NCBI GenBank assembly: GCA_037043455.1
Contig: JAWPHD010006809.1
Span: 1-64,000, forward strand
Direction of reading: 5' to 3'
Length of the DNA stretch: 64,000 nucleotides
From: Cyrtodaria siliqua
Taxonomy: Eukaryota; Mollusca; Bivalvia; Adapedonta; Hiatellidae
Shown here: piece after piece, positions 34,521 through 46,600 of the stretch
Position numbering within the stretch: the first letter of the stretch is position 1
How the letters are laid out: each line of letters opens with the position of its first letter
Translations under genes and position numbers: made by a program
The notes under the pieces: generated by a model
What the model was told of the DNA's origin: nothing
Seen by the model: the letters and a program-made list of their open reading frames with translations, nothing else
The model's database searches: none

Positions 34521-35184
34521 GTGTTATTACACAAGAAAGAGAAAGTAACAATGTTTATCGTTTAACTTAACATATAAAAGAAAAACAAACACTATTTTAT
34601 AATCTATCAATAATAAAACAATATTTCAAAGAACATGTATGAACATATAATCCTGGCACAAGTGCATGTAACGTATATTTTCTTAAAATGACAGTGTAAC
34701 TCAAACAATAACACAAATTAACCTTTCAGTAATATATAATGCCATTTGCTATTATAACTATATACCTAAATAGACTGTTATTTATATAAATCATGATATG
34801 TACTACGGTATGCCATCTTACCATGCCACAACTGTATCATCAATGTAATTATTGATGCTATGCTCATGACTCTTGTTAGGGTTATTGCATAATAAAGAAT
34901 CTTCTATAAAACTGAATGCATGTCTTGCATGTATAAGGCACAACAATAATAGACACACAAATGATTTGAGTTGTGTTTTTGTTGTTTGTTTCTTTTTCTG
35001 AAGATGTTGACTTTGTTTTTGCGTTAATTTTGTAATACTGACAATGGGTGATCATATATAAAGTCGAAGAATATTGTTTATGTAAAAATGTTAATAAACA
35101 AAAGTAACTGTATGATTTGTAAAATAGTAAAAAGTATGTGTTAACATCAAATTTAGGATATGTTCATGTATGTTGATTAGGGTC

Positions 35185-35470
35185 AAATGAATTGAATTGA
35201 ATGTTGTTTAACGGCTCATCAACACAGTATAGGTTATTTAGGGCCGCCCCAGAGAGAGGGGAAGGATACATAGGAAGCCGGAAACCGTGCCCCATTATTA
35301 TGATCGAATAGATTCCTATGGTTCTATAACGTGCTCGTAAAATAGACCGATACACGTGACCGCCCGGTTTACGTCCCCATCCGACGGACGAGGCTAAGGG
35401 AAAGTGTCTTGCCCAAGAACACACCGACGAAACTCAGTGGCACCACGGAGGATTGAACCCTGGGCCTCTA
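35185..35470 (-). repeat. SINE-like repeat S with tRNA-type B box
   Basis: Read on the - strand, it begins with a tRNA-like segment holding GGTTCAATCC. It continues through ctgagtttcgtcggtgtgtt, cttgggcaagacac, ccgtcggatggg and ctctctctgggg, and ends in (CAATT)n. The B box and simple-sequence tail support a tRNA-derived SINE. The A box is not clear. Confidence 0.7.
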
Positions 35471-35479
35471 GTTATAAAT

Positions 35480-37460
35480 ATTTGATTGTACCATATGTAA
35501 ACATTCACTTGCACTTGTTATGAAACATCAGAGGTATATAAAGACAAGAAAACTGTGATACAAAGTATCACATAGCGGCTAAAAATAACTTCTGTGACAG
35601 ACTATGTAATGGAATTGGGAATAACGAAGTAACAAGACATTTTAATGTTTAGAACAACAGTTTTAATGAAACAAATGTGTATGTATCATTGTATAAAGCA
35701 TGGTGTTAAGAAATATGAGAAAATGGAAATGCTATGTAAAATGGAAAAATGGATTGTCCTTTAGTCTATATACAGAAAATGTAAACACCAGTTGATGAAA
35801 AAGTGATCGATATATATCTGCCGTGCTACCGCGCAACACAACATGCAATGTCAATCTCTACCCAGAGTACACTCGTTCCTCATTTGACTCTGTCAACGTC
35901 AAGGGAAGTAGGGCGAACGGTTAGGTCACGTGATTATTCAAAAAAGTTATGACTATGTTTATAACAAATCCTTTTGCGTGATCTGCAAAGAGAAAATGTA
36001 GACCTATATTAAATAATTTCAATTTTTATTACTATGAGTTAATTTTTTTTAGTAATTTTCTGATATCGAGCTTCGGTTTGAAATGTTTACATATGCGTTT
36101 CGATTGAGGAGACCTAAGTACGTATTATTTTTGTAGTAAAATAGTCCCGATTAAAACTAAATTGTTTTCATGCATTATTTCAAATCTTGCAACATCTAAT
36201 TTGCAGATATTCTGACAATTATATTTACACAAGAAATAAATAAGTTTCAGGCAAACATATTCCAATTTAACAGGTTTTACCAAATTCTTGTAATTTAGTA
36301 GTCAGCAGAGATATATGTGAGTGCAAGGAAAGATAACTCCGCGTGGAGATTGATGCAATGTATTTGTGTTTTAATAACGACATTTAACGACATTTATGCA
36401 ATTAGAAATATTGACAGTGTCTCCAATCAAAAACACCTGCAAGTGCATAATTGAATATTAATAGCCTCACTCCTTTAAAGGCCGTATAGTGCCAAATGAT
36501 GCATTTGTTTTAAAACTGTATTTTGAAATGTTGAAGTTTGGCTATTTTACGAAAAAAAAAACAAATATACAATTGCATTTATTGCTTAGATTTCAATGTC
36601 AGTAGGCCGTAAAACAAATTATCTGTTTGTTATATAACTTTACTTGTCAATATCCGTTTTGCTCCTGGGACGAAGTTATACAAAACAGGGTTCTCTCATT
36701 GCCACATTGGCAACCACGTCCGTTAACTTCGGGTTACCAATGGCCGCCGATGCTAACATTTGGTACCAACGAGGCCATCGGTACTACCTCAGGTGTAGAG
36801 TCGCGGGAAGATTGGTAACCACCGTGAACCAACGACTAATGACGGCGACCAATGGTAACCGATGGTTAACGAGAGGTCTTTCGTTTGAGGCAAAGCGATA
36901 TTTCACAAGAAAATCATGTTATTATTTTATAACGCCGATTGGGTCATTGTCGTCCTACAGAAAGGCACCCGGGGTATATTAATGTATATTAATGTACACA
37001 CAAACATACCTGAAACTCTCCGAAATACAGAACCATTTTTGCCAAAGTGTGGAATATGCATGCGTATAATATATTTACACGTCTAGTATCACGTGACCGG
37101 GATAGCAAAGACGCTCTCGACACTCCCACTGGGAGCTCGACTTACCAAGTGAGAAAGTTTTGATTATTACGGATGGCGGGAGGTACACAGTACTGGTTCT
37201 ACTCAGAAAAAATGGAGTGGGCTGCCTCTACCACAAACAAAAATTCGACCGTCATATAGCCTATGTGCTAAAAATGACGTAAAACACCATTTAAACAAAA
37301 CAAACACAGTTTAAAACTATGTGATGGTTTCACCTGTTTGGTATGTATATAACTATAGTTATCAATATCCGTTTTGCTCCAGTGATGTAAACTGACACGG
37401 TAAAATATGCATATATACACTGACATACACACAAACGTTTGTAAACGCGGTTTATGTGCT
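35480..37460. other. Presumed upstream region of the SDR gene
   Basis: There is no exon or repeat family that I can support. TCACGTGA E-box palindromes lie near 35925 and at 37089-37096. The phrase tcaatatccgttttgctcc occurs at both 36647 and 37361, a small local duplication. ORFs of 60-110 codons at 36627-36982 have no coding character. Confidence 0.4.
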
Positions 37461-37560
37461 CTAGTATCGCATACTAAGCAGTAACATCGCATACTAAGCA
37501 GTGACATCGCATACAGACCAGTGACATCGCATACAGACCAGTGACATCGTATACAGACCA
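37461..37560. repeat. Five 20-bp repeats directly before the SDR start codon
   Basis: The units gtgacatcgcatacagacca and close variants (gtaacatcgcatactaagca) run in exact 20-bp register. The sixth register position begins gtgATGgcc, so the initiator ATG falls where the repeat would read gtgacatcg. The array is probably in the 5' untranslated region or core promoter. Confidence 0.85.
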
Positions 37561-37563
37561 GTG

Positions 37564-37600
37564 ATGGCCTCCTTGAACGGTAGAGCAGTACTGATAACAG
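37564..37600 (+). CDS. SDR exon 1 (start codon, cofactor-binding strand)
   Basis: It encodes MASLNGRAVLIT plus the first base of Gly, with donor ACAG|GTGAAA. The split Gly codon falls inside the TGASSGIG motif, completed by the exon at 49652. The start is chosen because the first strand of the Rossmann fold normally begins within about ten residues of the N terminus. Confidence 0.8.
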
Positions 37601-40600
37601 GTGAAACATTTTAACTTTCGTTAATGGTTTGTGATCTTTTAAACTGTACATGTATTATTGAGCTTATTCAACAATGTGTTGATGCTAAATTATTCTTTTA
37701 ATTATTTTAACATAGATTGATAGATTCTTTATTTCCTCCAAGGTACATGAGAGCAGCAACACATTGCATGTTTAACATGAAGCCTATTGAAAGTGCATTA
37801 GCAAATGAAAAAAAAATTGAACTCAAATAATCCCGACTATTTTTTTCATGCGTACGGTTTAATATGTTTACACTTTTTATCTAGACAATGCTATACTTGA
37901 AAATAAATACAAACTTGATGAAAATGTGTATTTTTTTAGTTCCTCTGGATGTGGACTTTATTGTTAGAGATTTCCTTTTGATGGGATGTAGTTTTGTTTA
38001 CACTGTCTTGTCTATTTGGGCGCTGAAGACAGGATAATAGCGAGGATTGTGCGCATATAAAATCGATTCAAGCTAACCAGTAGGCCTTATTGCCTACTGA
38101 CAGTTCCAAGTCGGTAACCCTGTCTTCACCACCCTTTCTGTTGTTTTTTGTCTCTTTCATTGTAGTTTCTAGTCCTTGTTTGCAGTACAGTGCGGACCTA
38201 CGATTCCATTGCGTTCGGACGCTGTGGTTTCTATAGGACCCTGTATATCATTTTGATCCATACTTAACTAATAGCACAGACCGATATTTATGGGGTGCCG
38301 TTTTACTTTTTAATACCATTTTGAAATATGACGTATTCGAATACGTGATATCACATAATATATCGATACTGTATATATATAATACATTAATATATCGATA
38401 CTGTATATATATAATAAATTAATATATCGATACTGTATATATATAATACATTAATATATCGATACTGTGTATATATAATACATTAATATATCGATACTGT
38501 GTATATATATAATACATTAATATATCGATACTGTATATATATAATAAATTAATATATCGATACTGTATATATATATAATACATTAATATATCGATACTGT
38601 ATAAATATATAGTACATTAATATATTGATCCAGCTGCCGAACTCGTCTGAAAAACTTGAATGGTATAAACACATATTTTGTAATGTTGAAAGGTTACCAT
38701 TTCACTGAAATGACGTTTTCGTAAACCAGTCTACTGAAATGTAGCATGTAATCATTACTAGTGTATGTATATTAGCGACGAAACATTCAGAAGCCTCAAT
38801 AGTGCAGTTGGACGAGGCGCCGTGTTAGTGTCCAGGAAGGTAGGGTTCAAGCATGCTGATTTCACCCTTTTTTTTTCTTTTTTTTTTAATTTTCATTGGT
38901 TTATATTATTCTTTTACATTTTTTACACTTTGATAACGCAATCTTTGGTTACACATGGTAACAGTGAACAGTTTATATGTGTTGTAATATACACTCTAAC
39001 GCACACGTGAACAATTGTATTTCTGTGGTGATGTGTACTTCTAGCACGTCGTATCAAAAGGTAATTGTAATCAATATGTAAGGCATGTCAAGGTTTTTGA
39101 ACAGAAAGAAGCGAGGTCGCCCACATTGATTTAAAATGCTTGGTAGGAAGAACTGATGATAAAAATCGGGAAGAATGTAAGAAAAAAGGGTCGTGGCGTG
39201 TTTATGTCTCCGTGACAACATTTATTTTTTTCAATATTGTTTTAATACCTGTGACTTGATATAATATTATTATGTTAACTTCTTGTCTCTCTGCGGCTAT
39301 TTTACGCTTGCGTAAAACCTTGCTTGTACTGTAAATATATAATACATATATATTGATAATGTATATATATAATACATTAATATATCGACACTGTATATAC
39401 ATAATACATTAATATACCGATACTGTATATATATAATACATCAAAAGCTATAAAAATAACACAAATACAATGAAAACTAATAGTCATACAATTAACATTG
39501 ATCGAAAACAAAATGAAAGTATACAATAAAAAGGTTATTGAATTTGTATGGCTAAATATTACTTGGAACTCGTTGTTTTGGCGCAAGCTCGTCGTCCTTT
39601 GCCAAAATAACTCGTTCCAAGTAATATTTAGCCATACAAATTTCAATAACCAATAATATCGATACTGTATTAATATATAATACATTAATATATCGATACT
39701 GTATATATATATACATTAATATATCGATACTGTATATATATATAATACATTAATATATCGATACTATATATATATCGATACTGTATATATACAATACATT
39801 AATATATTGATACTGAATATATTTATTGCATTAATGTAGCCATGATATATAACTGTGAAAAAAACAATATATACTATGCGTATTGTTTCTTTATCGAGAT
39901 TGTCCGATTGTCTAATATCAATAGTACATAGATGTTCAAACGGTAAACATAAGACAAATGACGATAGAATAGACTGAGACAGAGTTTATTTCCTTCGTGG
40001 AGCATTGTACCTTTAGATGGCGGTAGAATGTAGTTCACATGTTGGTTATGCGAGACATTGAAACAATTAATAAATATATTGGCCCGTGTGTTATAAACAT
40101 TTGTTATTCAGTGCGGAATTAATGTCAGGGATCAGTATGTTTTCACTCGTGTTAGAAACGAATAGGTGATATCACGTAATCGAATACGTGATACACGTAA
40201 TCGAATACGTGATACCACATATTCACACTGAATACGTGATATCACTTATTTGAATATGTGATATCATATATTCGAATATGTGATTGATATCGAATATGTG
40301 ATACAGTTTTTAGCTCTACTGGCCGAAGGCCGAGTTGTCCGTCGTTCGTCGTTAACTTTTGTCTCGTTAAGACGAAAGGGCCTTCATTTTTCATCTGATC
40401 TTTACCAAACTTTACCAAATTGTTAATGTTAATGAAAGCTCGGACAAGTTCGAAAACCAGCCAAATCGGACCAGTAACAGCGGAGTTATGGCCCTTGATT
40501 TAGTTAAAAATGCTATATTTTGCCTCGTTAAGACAATAGGGCCTTCAATTTTCATTTGATCTTTACCAATCTTTAACAGATTGTTAATGTCAATAAAAGC

Positions 40601-43600
40601 TCGGAAAAATTCGAAAACCAGCCAGATCGGACCAGTAACAACGGAGTTATTGCCCTTGATTTAGTTAAAACTGCTATATTTTGCCTCGTTAAGACGATAG
40701 GGCCTTCATTTTTCATCCGATCTTTACCAAATTTTACCAGATTGTTACTGTCAATAAAAGCTCGGACAAGTGTGAAAACCAGCCAAATCGGACCAGTAAT
40801 GGTACCAAACTTTACTGTCCTCCTTGAATGCTACTTTCCCTGTCCGATCTTTTTATATTTCTTTTTACCAGATTGTTTTTATTTTTATATATATTTATTT
40901 TTTATTTTTTTCATTGTTTTATTTTTTCATTGATTTTTTTTTTTTTTTAATTATTTTTATCATCTCTACTTCCCAAAAAAAGAGTATGAGAGTGGACCTT
41001 TGGAAACGGCCGAACACGACATATACGAAATATTGCAGTCTCGATTTGATTGAGACTGTTCATGAACGGTAGTGAAATATGCCAGCTTCCGCTCACGCGT
41101 TGAGCAGAACTCAATATTCATAAAATCAATAGTACACAATTTTAACCATCCCGAAGATGGCATGCATATGGCGGTGGACATGGCCAAGTTAAAAATCCAG
41201 CCAGATTGGACCAGTAATGACGGAGTTATGGCTTTTGTTTTAGTTAAAAATGCTATATTCTGTCTTTTTAAGACGATAGTCACTCGCTTCATTGATGTTA
41301 TAAGCGCCATATTAGCCAGTAGAGTGTCCTGTCGCAAGATGACCCTAGTGGTTGGGGCTAACTCAGGAAAGAATCAATGACGGTGAATGCATTTACATAA
41401 GTTTAATGCAACTTTTAAAATATGTTAAATATATATACAATTATCAAAAAAACAAACAAGCGAATACACAGATTAAATATGAAAGACTGTTCCCATGAAC
41501 GTTTAAGACGTTCTTAGTATTGTCACAAATACTGAATGTGTCGACTGACTATATACGACACTAAAGTGTTGTTAAAGTTATAACAATGCGAATGTTCACA
41601 CGAATTATGATCTAGCGCGATAACTGTGATGCGCGAGAGCTCATGAATATGATGATGCGCGAATCAGATGGGTGATTGTCATCAAATGGTTGATGACGCG
41701 ATATAATGATAATTAACCTCCACTGAGGTTGTGGATGATGTTCCTCCAGTGAGGACTGATAACGGGCCAACCACGTGTCCCGGCGCTTGTTGATTCTATA
41801 ACCTGGCGGTGTTTCACAGTACGGGGACCGTCTCTTCCGCTCGTAACGTTATATGTTGATTCTAGTGTCGAATCACCTAAAGGGCTTACACACCGTAAAG
41901 GCTTAGCTTCACTCCGGAAGGCTTATCTGCACCAGACGGTTTATCTGCACCGGACGGGTTAGGCTGTAATAAAACATACATTTTAGATGTCGGTTCATAA
42001 ACACACCAATCTTATATAATTGTCATTACACCAACAAATCATTATCTAATAAATATAATTATGCAAGCCACTCTCTAATTATGATGAGTAGCAATGGATG
42101 CATATTCTACAACGCCATGTATACGCGTCGAACATTTATACTAGTCACTCATCTATTATACAACGTTATCAAATTAATATTGTTTTACAATTAATGATCA
42201 ATTACAATAATTACATCTAATAAAGTAACTTCAAAATCATATGCTAGTCTCAAGTTAATATTTGCGAAACATAAAAGCTAACCGGATGTCGTAACCGCCA
42301 ACCAAGATGGCGCCGCCCACTGAGTACAAATGTACGATAAAAGTTCATAAAATAAATACTGACCACATATTGCCTGTGAATTTCGCCGGTATCAGCCTCT
42401 GCTAAAACAAAGTAACTTTCAATCAATCCCGGCCAGGACTTGAGAACAATGCATTTTATAACTGACGTTCCGCCCAAAACATTATTTCCCAAATTCATTC
42501 CGTGATACACGTGGCTAAATCTGCAGTATTAAATTCTACACGAAAGGACCCTTGCACAATTTTGCCTTTTAAGGAGATAGACCTATACTTTTACGAGCAT
42601 TGGCACAAAACTAAACTTATTAAACGGCCCTTCCGGACGCCCTCTGGCGGCCACTTAAAATTGCACGCTTTTCCGTGTTACCTGAATATATCATGGACAT
42701 TGTGAATTGGTTTCTGAATCAACTGATCAATGGATTAGCGTGTGACTGACAGGTGCTTACAAGAGCTGTGTACGACCAATATGCTCTACTCGGGATTATT
42801 TTGTGACACGTCCACAGGCCCTTTTGGGCCTCTTGTTTTCTGGTTGTTGTCCCAAAATGATGTTTACGCCCCCCTAAAACATGGCACACAAGGCTTTTTT
42901 GTACGTTTTTTTTGCTTGTCAACCCATTTTTCGAAAACTTACGCACCCCACCCCCACCACACCTCCTAACATGAAATACTGGATCTGCTCCTGCAAGTAA
43001 CAGAACTAAAATTTATTATTCGGAGTGCTTGTTTCATCCAAAGATTTTTCTGCAGTAGCTTGCGCAATTTAAACACTACATCAATTATATATCATTAGTA
43101 GTGGTGGTATTTTTAGTGGTAAATAAAATTACCTTAATTTTGAACAGGGTTGAGAAATAAATACTTTACAGCCCAAATGATGTTTTGATGGGGCTTTTCC
43201 CATATAAATTTCTTGTTGGTGGGACAGCATAAAATTAAGAAATGTCAATTTACTTCATTTAGCACATTTTGCTATAAAACTTTCATTGTCTTTATTTACG
43301 AATATCCAACAATTTAAAACCATTTTTGAATGAATTTTTTTTCATGCAGCAGACTTTTGCATCGGCTCAATCAAAAAACAGCTTTCGCGCATGATTTTGA
43401 GCTCGGGATGGCGAGTTGTCCGTCGTCCGTCCGTCGTACGTCCGTTAACTTTTGCCTCGTTAACACGATATGGCCTTTAGTTTTCATCCGATCTTTTTCA
43501 AACTTTACAAGATTGTTGATCGAAAATCAGCCAGTTCGGATCAGTAACACCGGAGTTATGGCCATTGATTTAGTTAAAATTGCTATAGTTTGCATCCTTA

Positions 43601-46600
43601 ACAAGATAGAGCCTTCCTTTTTCTTTCGATCTTTTTCATACTTTACCAGATTGTTGATATCAATGAAAGCTCAAAATAGTTCGAAAACCAGTTTAATCGG
43701 ACCATTTACACCGGAGTTATGGCCCTTGATTTTCTAATATATGCTATAACTTGTCCTCGTTAACACGATAGGACCTTCATTTTGCATCCGATCATTTTCA
43801 AACTTTATACGATTGTTGATATCAATGAAAGCTCGGAGAGTTCGACACCAGCCAGATCGGTAAAACCAGAGTTATGGTCCTTGATTTAGTTAAAAATACT
43901 GTATTATGCCTCAAGACGATAGGGCCTTCATCTTTCATCCAATCTGTACCACACTTTACCAGATTGTTACTATCAATAAAATCTTGGACACTTTTGACAA
44001 CCAACCAAATCGGATTAGTAACACTAGAGTTATGGCCCTTGAATTAGTTCAAAGATTGCCTCCTGAAGACGATATGACCTTCATTTGGCCAGTACCAAGC
44101 CACGTTGTACAAATCGTCACTGTATTCCGGTTGAATGATTTGGCGGAGTTATGGCCCTTTAAAGGTTTTACTATACAACATTTGTCTAGACTAGTTTTCC
44201 TGAACACCTGGACCATATTTCAACGAATTTATTTAGGGATGATCAGGACCAGTTCAACTTGTGCATATCGTCGCCGTGTTCCCTTTGAATTATTTTTGGT
44301 GGAGTTATGGCCCTTTAAAGGTTTAAATACACACATTTTGTCTGGACTAGTTCTCCTAAACACCCTGGCCGGATTTCAACGATGATCGGCACCAAGCTTA
44401 GTTGTGCATATCACCGTGTTACAGTTGAAATATTTTCGGCGGAGTTATGGCTCTTTAAAGGTTTTAATACACAATCTTTGTCCGGACTAGTTCTCCTGAA
44501 CACCTGGCCGGATTTTCAATGAATCTTGGCAAGGAAGATCAGTATCAAGCCTAGTTGTGCATATTATTGCCTTGCGAATGATTTTTGGCGGAGTTATGTC
44601 CCTTTAAATGTTTAAATACACAAACTTCGTCCCGACTAGTTTTCCTGATCCCCTGGCCGGATTTAAACGAATCTTGGCGGGTATGATGAGTACCAAACCT
44701 AGTTGCAATGTCATCGCCGTGTTCCAGTTGAATGAATTTTGGCACAATTATGATCCTTTAAAGGTTTTAGTACACTAACTTTGTACATACTAGTTCTCCT
44801 GAACCTCTGACAAGGTATAGCCCCTTTAGCTTTAGCAAGTAGAGCGTTCACATGCACTCTCGGGCCTCCTGTTTTATTTCTGAACATATTTTGAAAAGTA
44901 AGGTATTTTTATTTACCACTAAAAATGTCTGTTTTACTGATATACAACTTATTTAGGTACTAGATCAATTTTGTTTTAAAAGTCTAAAAAACCTTTTGGC
45001 CCAAACAATTGTAACACACTTATCTGAAATCCATTTCAGTATGATCACTGAACACTGATTAGTGTAGACTTGTATTTGTGATACTAGTGTTTTGTTCATA
45101 ACGAAGGAATATTGTGAAAGACAAAATGTGATTTTATAAACTGTATATAACAGGTGGTGAAAATGTCGTGCTCCAGCCGGGACTCGAACCCAGGGTCTCT
45201 AGCTTACAGGGCTAGCGCTCTACCAAATGAGCTATCGAGGACACACGAGTGACTATCGATAGTTCACCATATATCTGTACCCGGTTATATACACTCCACC
45301 AGATTGAAATTCATCCCTTAATTTCTAGTGGAGGTAACTCCAGGCCGACTGTCAGACTTATTTCCGGAGCCTCTTTTTATCCCGGTCTCAGAAAGCTGCT
45401 ATGTTTGTTGGAATGTGTATCAACGTCATTTTACTCTTCATAAACAGCTGTATTTTAGTAAGAATACCGGGACTCAGTCAAATTGGTATACAGGAATTGT
45501 ATGGGTCTTCTAATAACTGAATTACGTATCAGTTTGGGATACAGTCTACAAATTATGATCTGCGCATGTGCGTAGAACTGGTTCTAACTGTTTTTTACTA
45601 CAAGCTTAGATGTAGACTGCTACACAGCCGTTTAAGTGAAACGAAACATGCGCAGTGAATCAGTCTAGAATTAGATGTAAATTTCAGGGATACAGTCAAT
45701 AAATCTGTTCTCAGCAAACGAATACAGCTGGTTCCAAATCGGTATCGACACTGATTATTGATTGATTTTAAACTTAATTAAACGGACAAACGGCAATCCT
45801 TTTTTTTAAAGCTCGTGGCACCCCGTTTGTTTTTAGTCCCCCACCGGTCCCGGGGGACTATAGGTTTTGTACTTATTTTGGTACGCGATACACCGCTATC
45901 CCGAGATGTATTCACATACCAAGTTTGGTATCTCTAAGTGTAATAGGATTTAAAATACGGTCCGGACAAGCATTTTCTATGACAGAGGTCACAGGTCAAG
46001 GTCACAATGACCTTATTTTGATACGCAACACATCGCTGTCCCAAAATGTATTAACATACCAAGTTTGGTATCTATAAGTGTTATAGTATTGAAAATACGG
46101 TCCGGACAATCATTTTCTATGACAGAGGTCACAGTCAAGGTCACAGTGACCTTATTTTGGTACGCGACAAACCGCTATCCCAAGATGTATCCACATCCCA
46201 AATTTGGTATCTCTAAGTGTTATAGTATTAAAATACGGTCCGGACAAGCATTTTCTATGACAGAGGTCACAGGTCAAGGTCAAGGTTACAATGACCTTAT
46301 TTTGGTACTCGACACACCCCTATCCCAAGATGTATTCACATACCAAGTTTGGTATCTCTTAAGTGTTATAGTATTGAAAATACGGTCCGAACAAGCATTT
46401 TTTATGACAGAGGTCATTGGTCAAGGTCAAGGTCATAGTGACCTTATTTTGGTATGCGATACACCGCTATCCAAAGATGTATCCACATACCGACTTTGGT
46501 ATCTCTAAGTGTTATAGTATTGAAAATACGTTCCGGACAAGCATTTTCTATGAAATAGGTCGCAGGTCAAGGTCACAATGTTTGACTGGGCCGGTGGGGG

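Noticed and set aside
36627..36982. ORFs of 63 and 112 codons upstream of the SDR gene
   Set aside because: There is no splice context and composition is unlike the confirmed exons. They overlap each other in different frames.
45169..45241. Functional tRNA-Thr gene
   Set aside because: The acceptor stem is poorly paired, T33 is replaced by C, and a second copy has the same repeat flanks.
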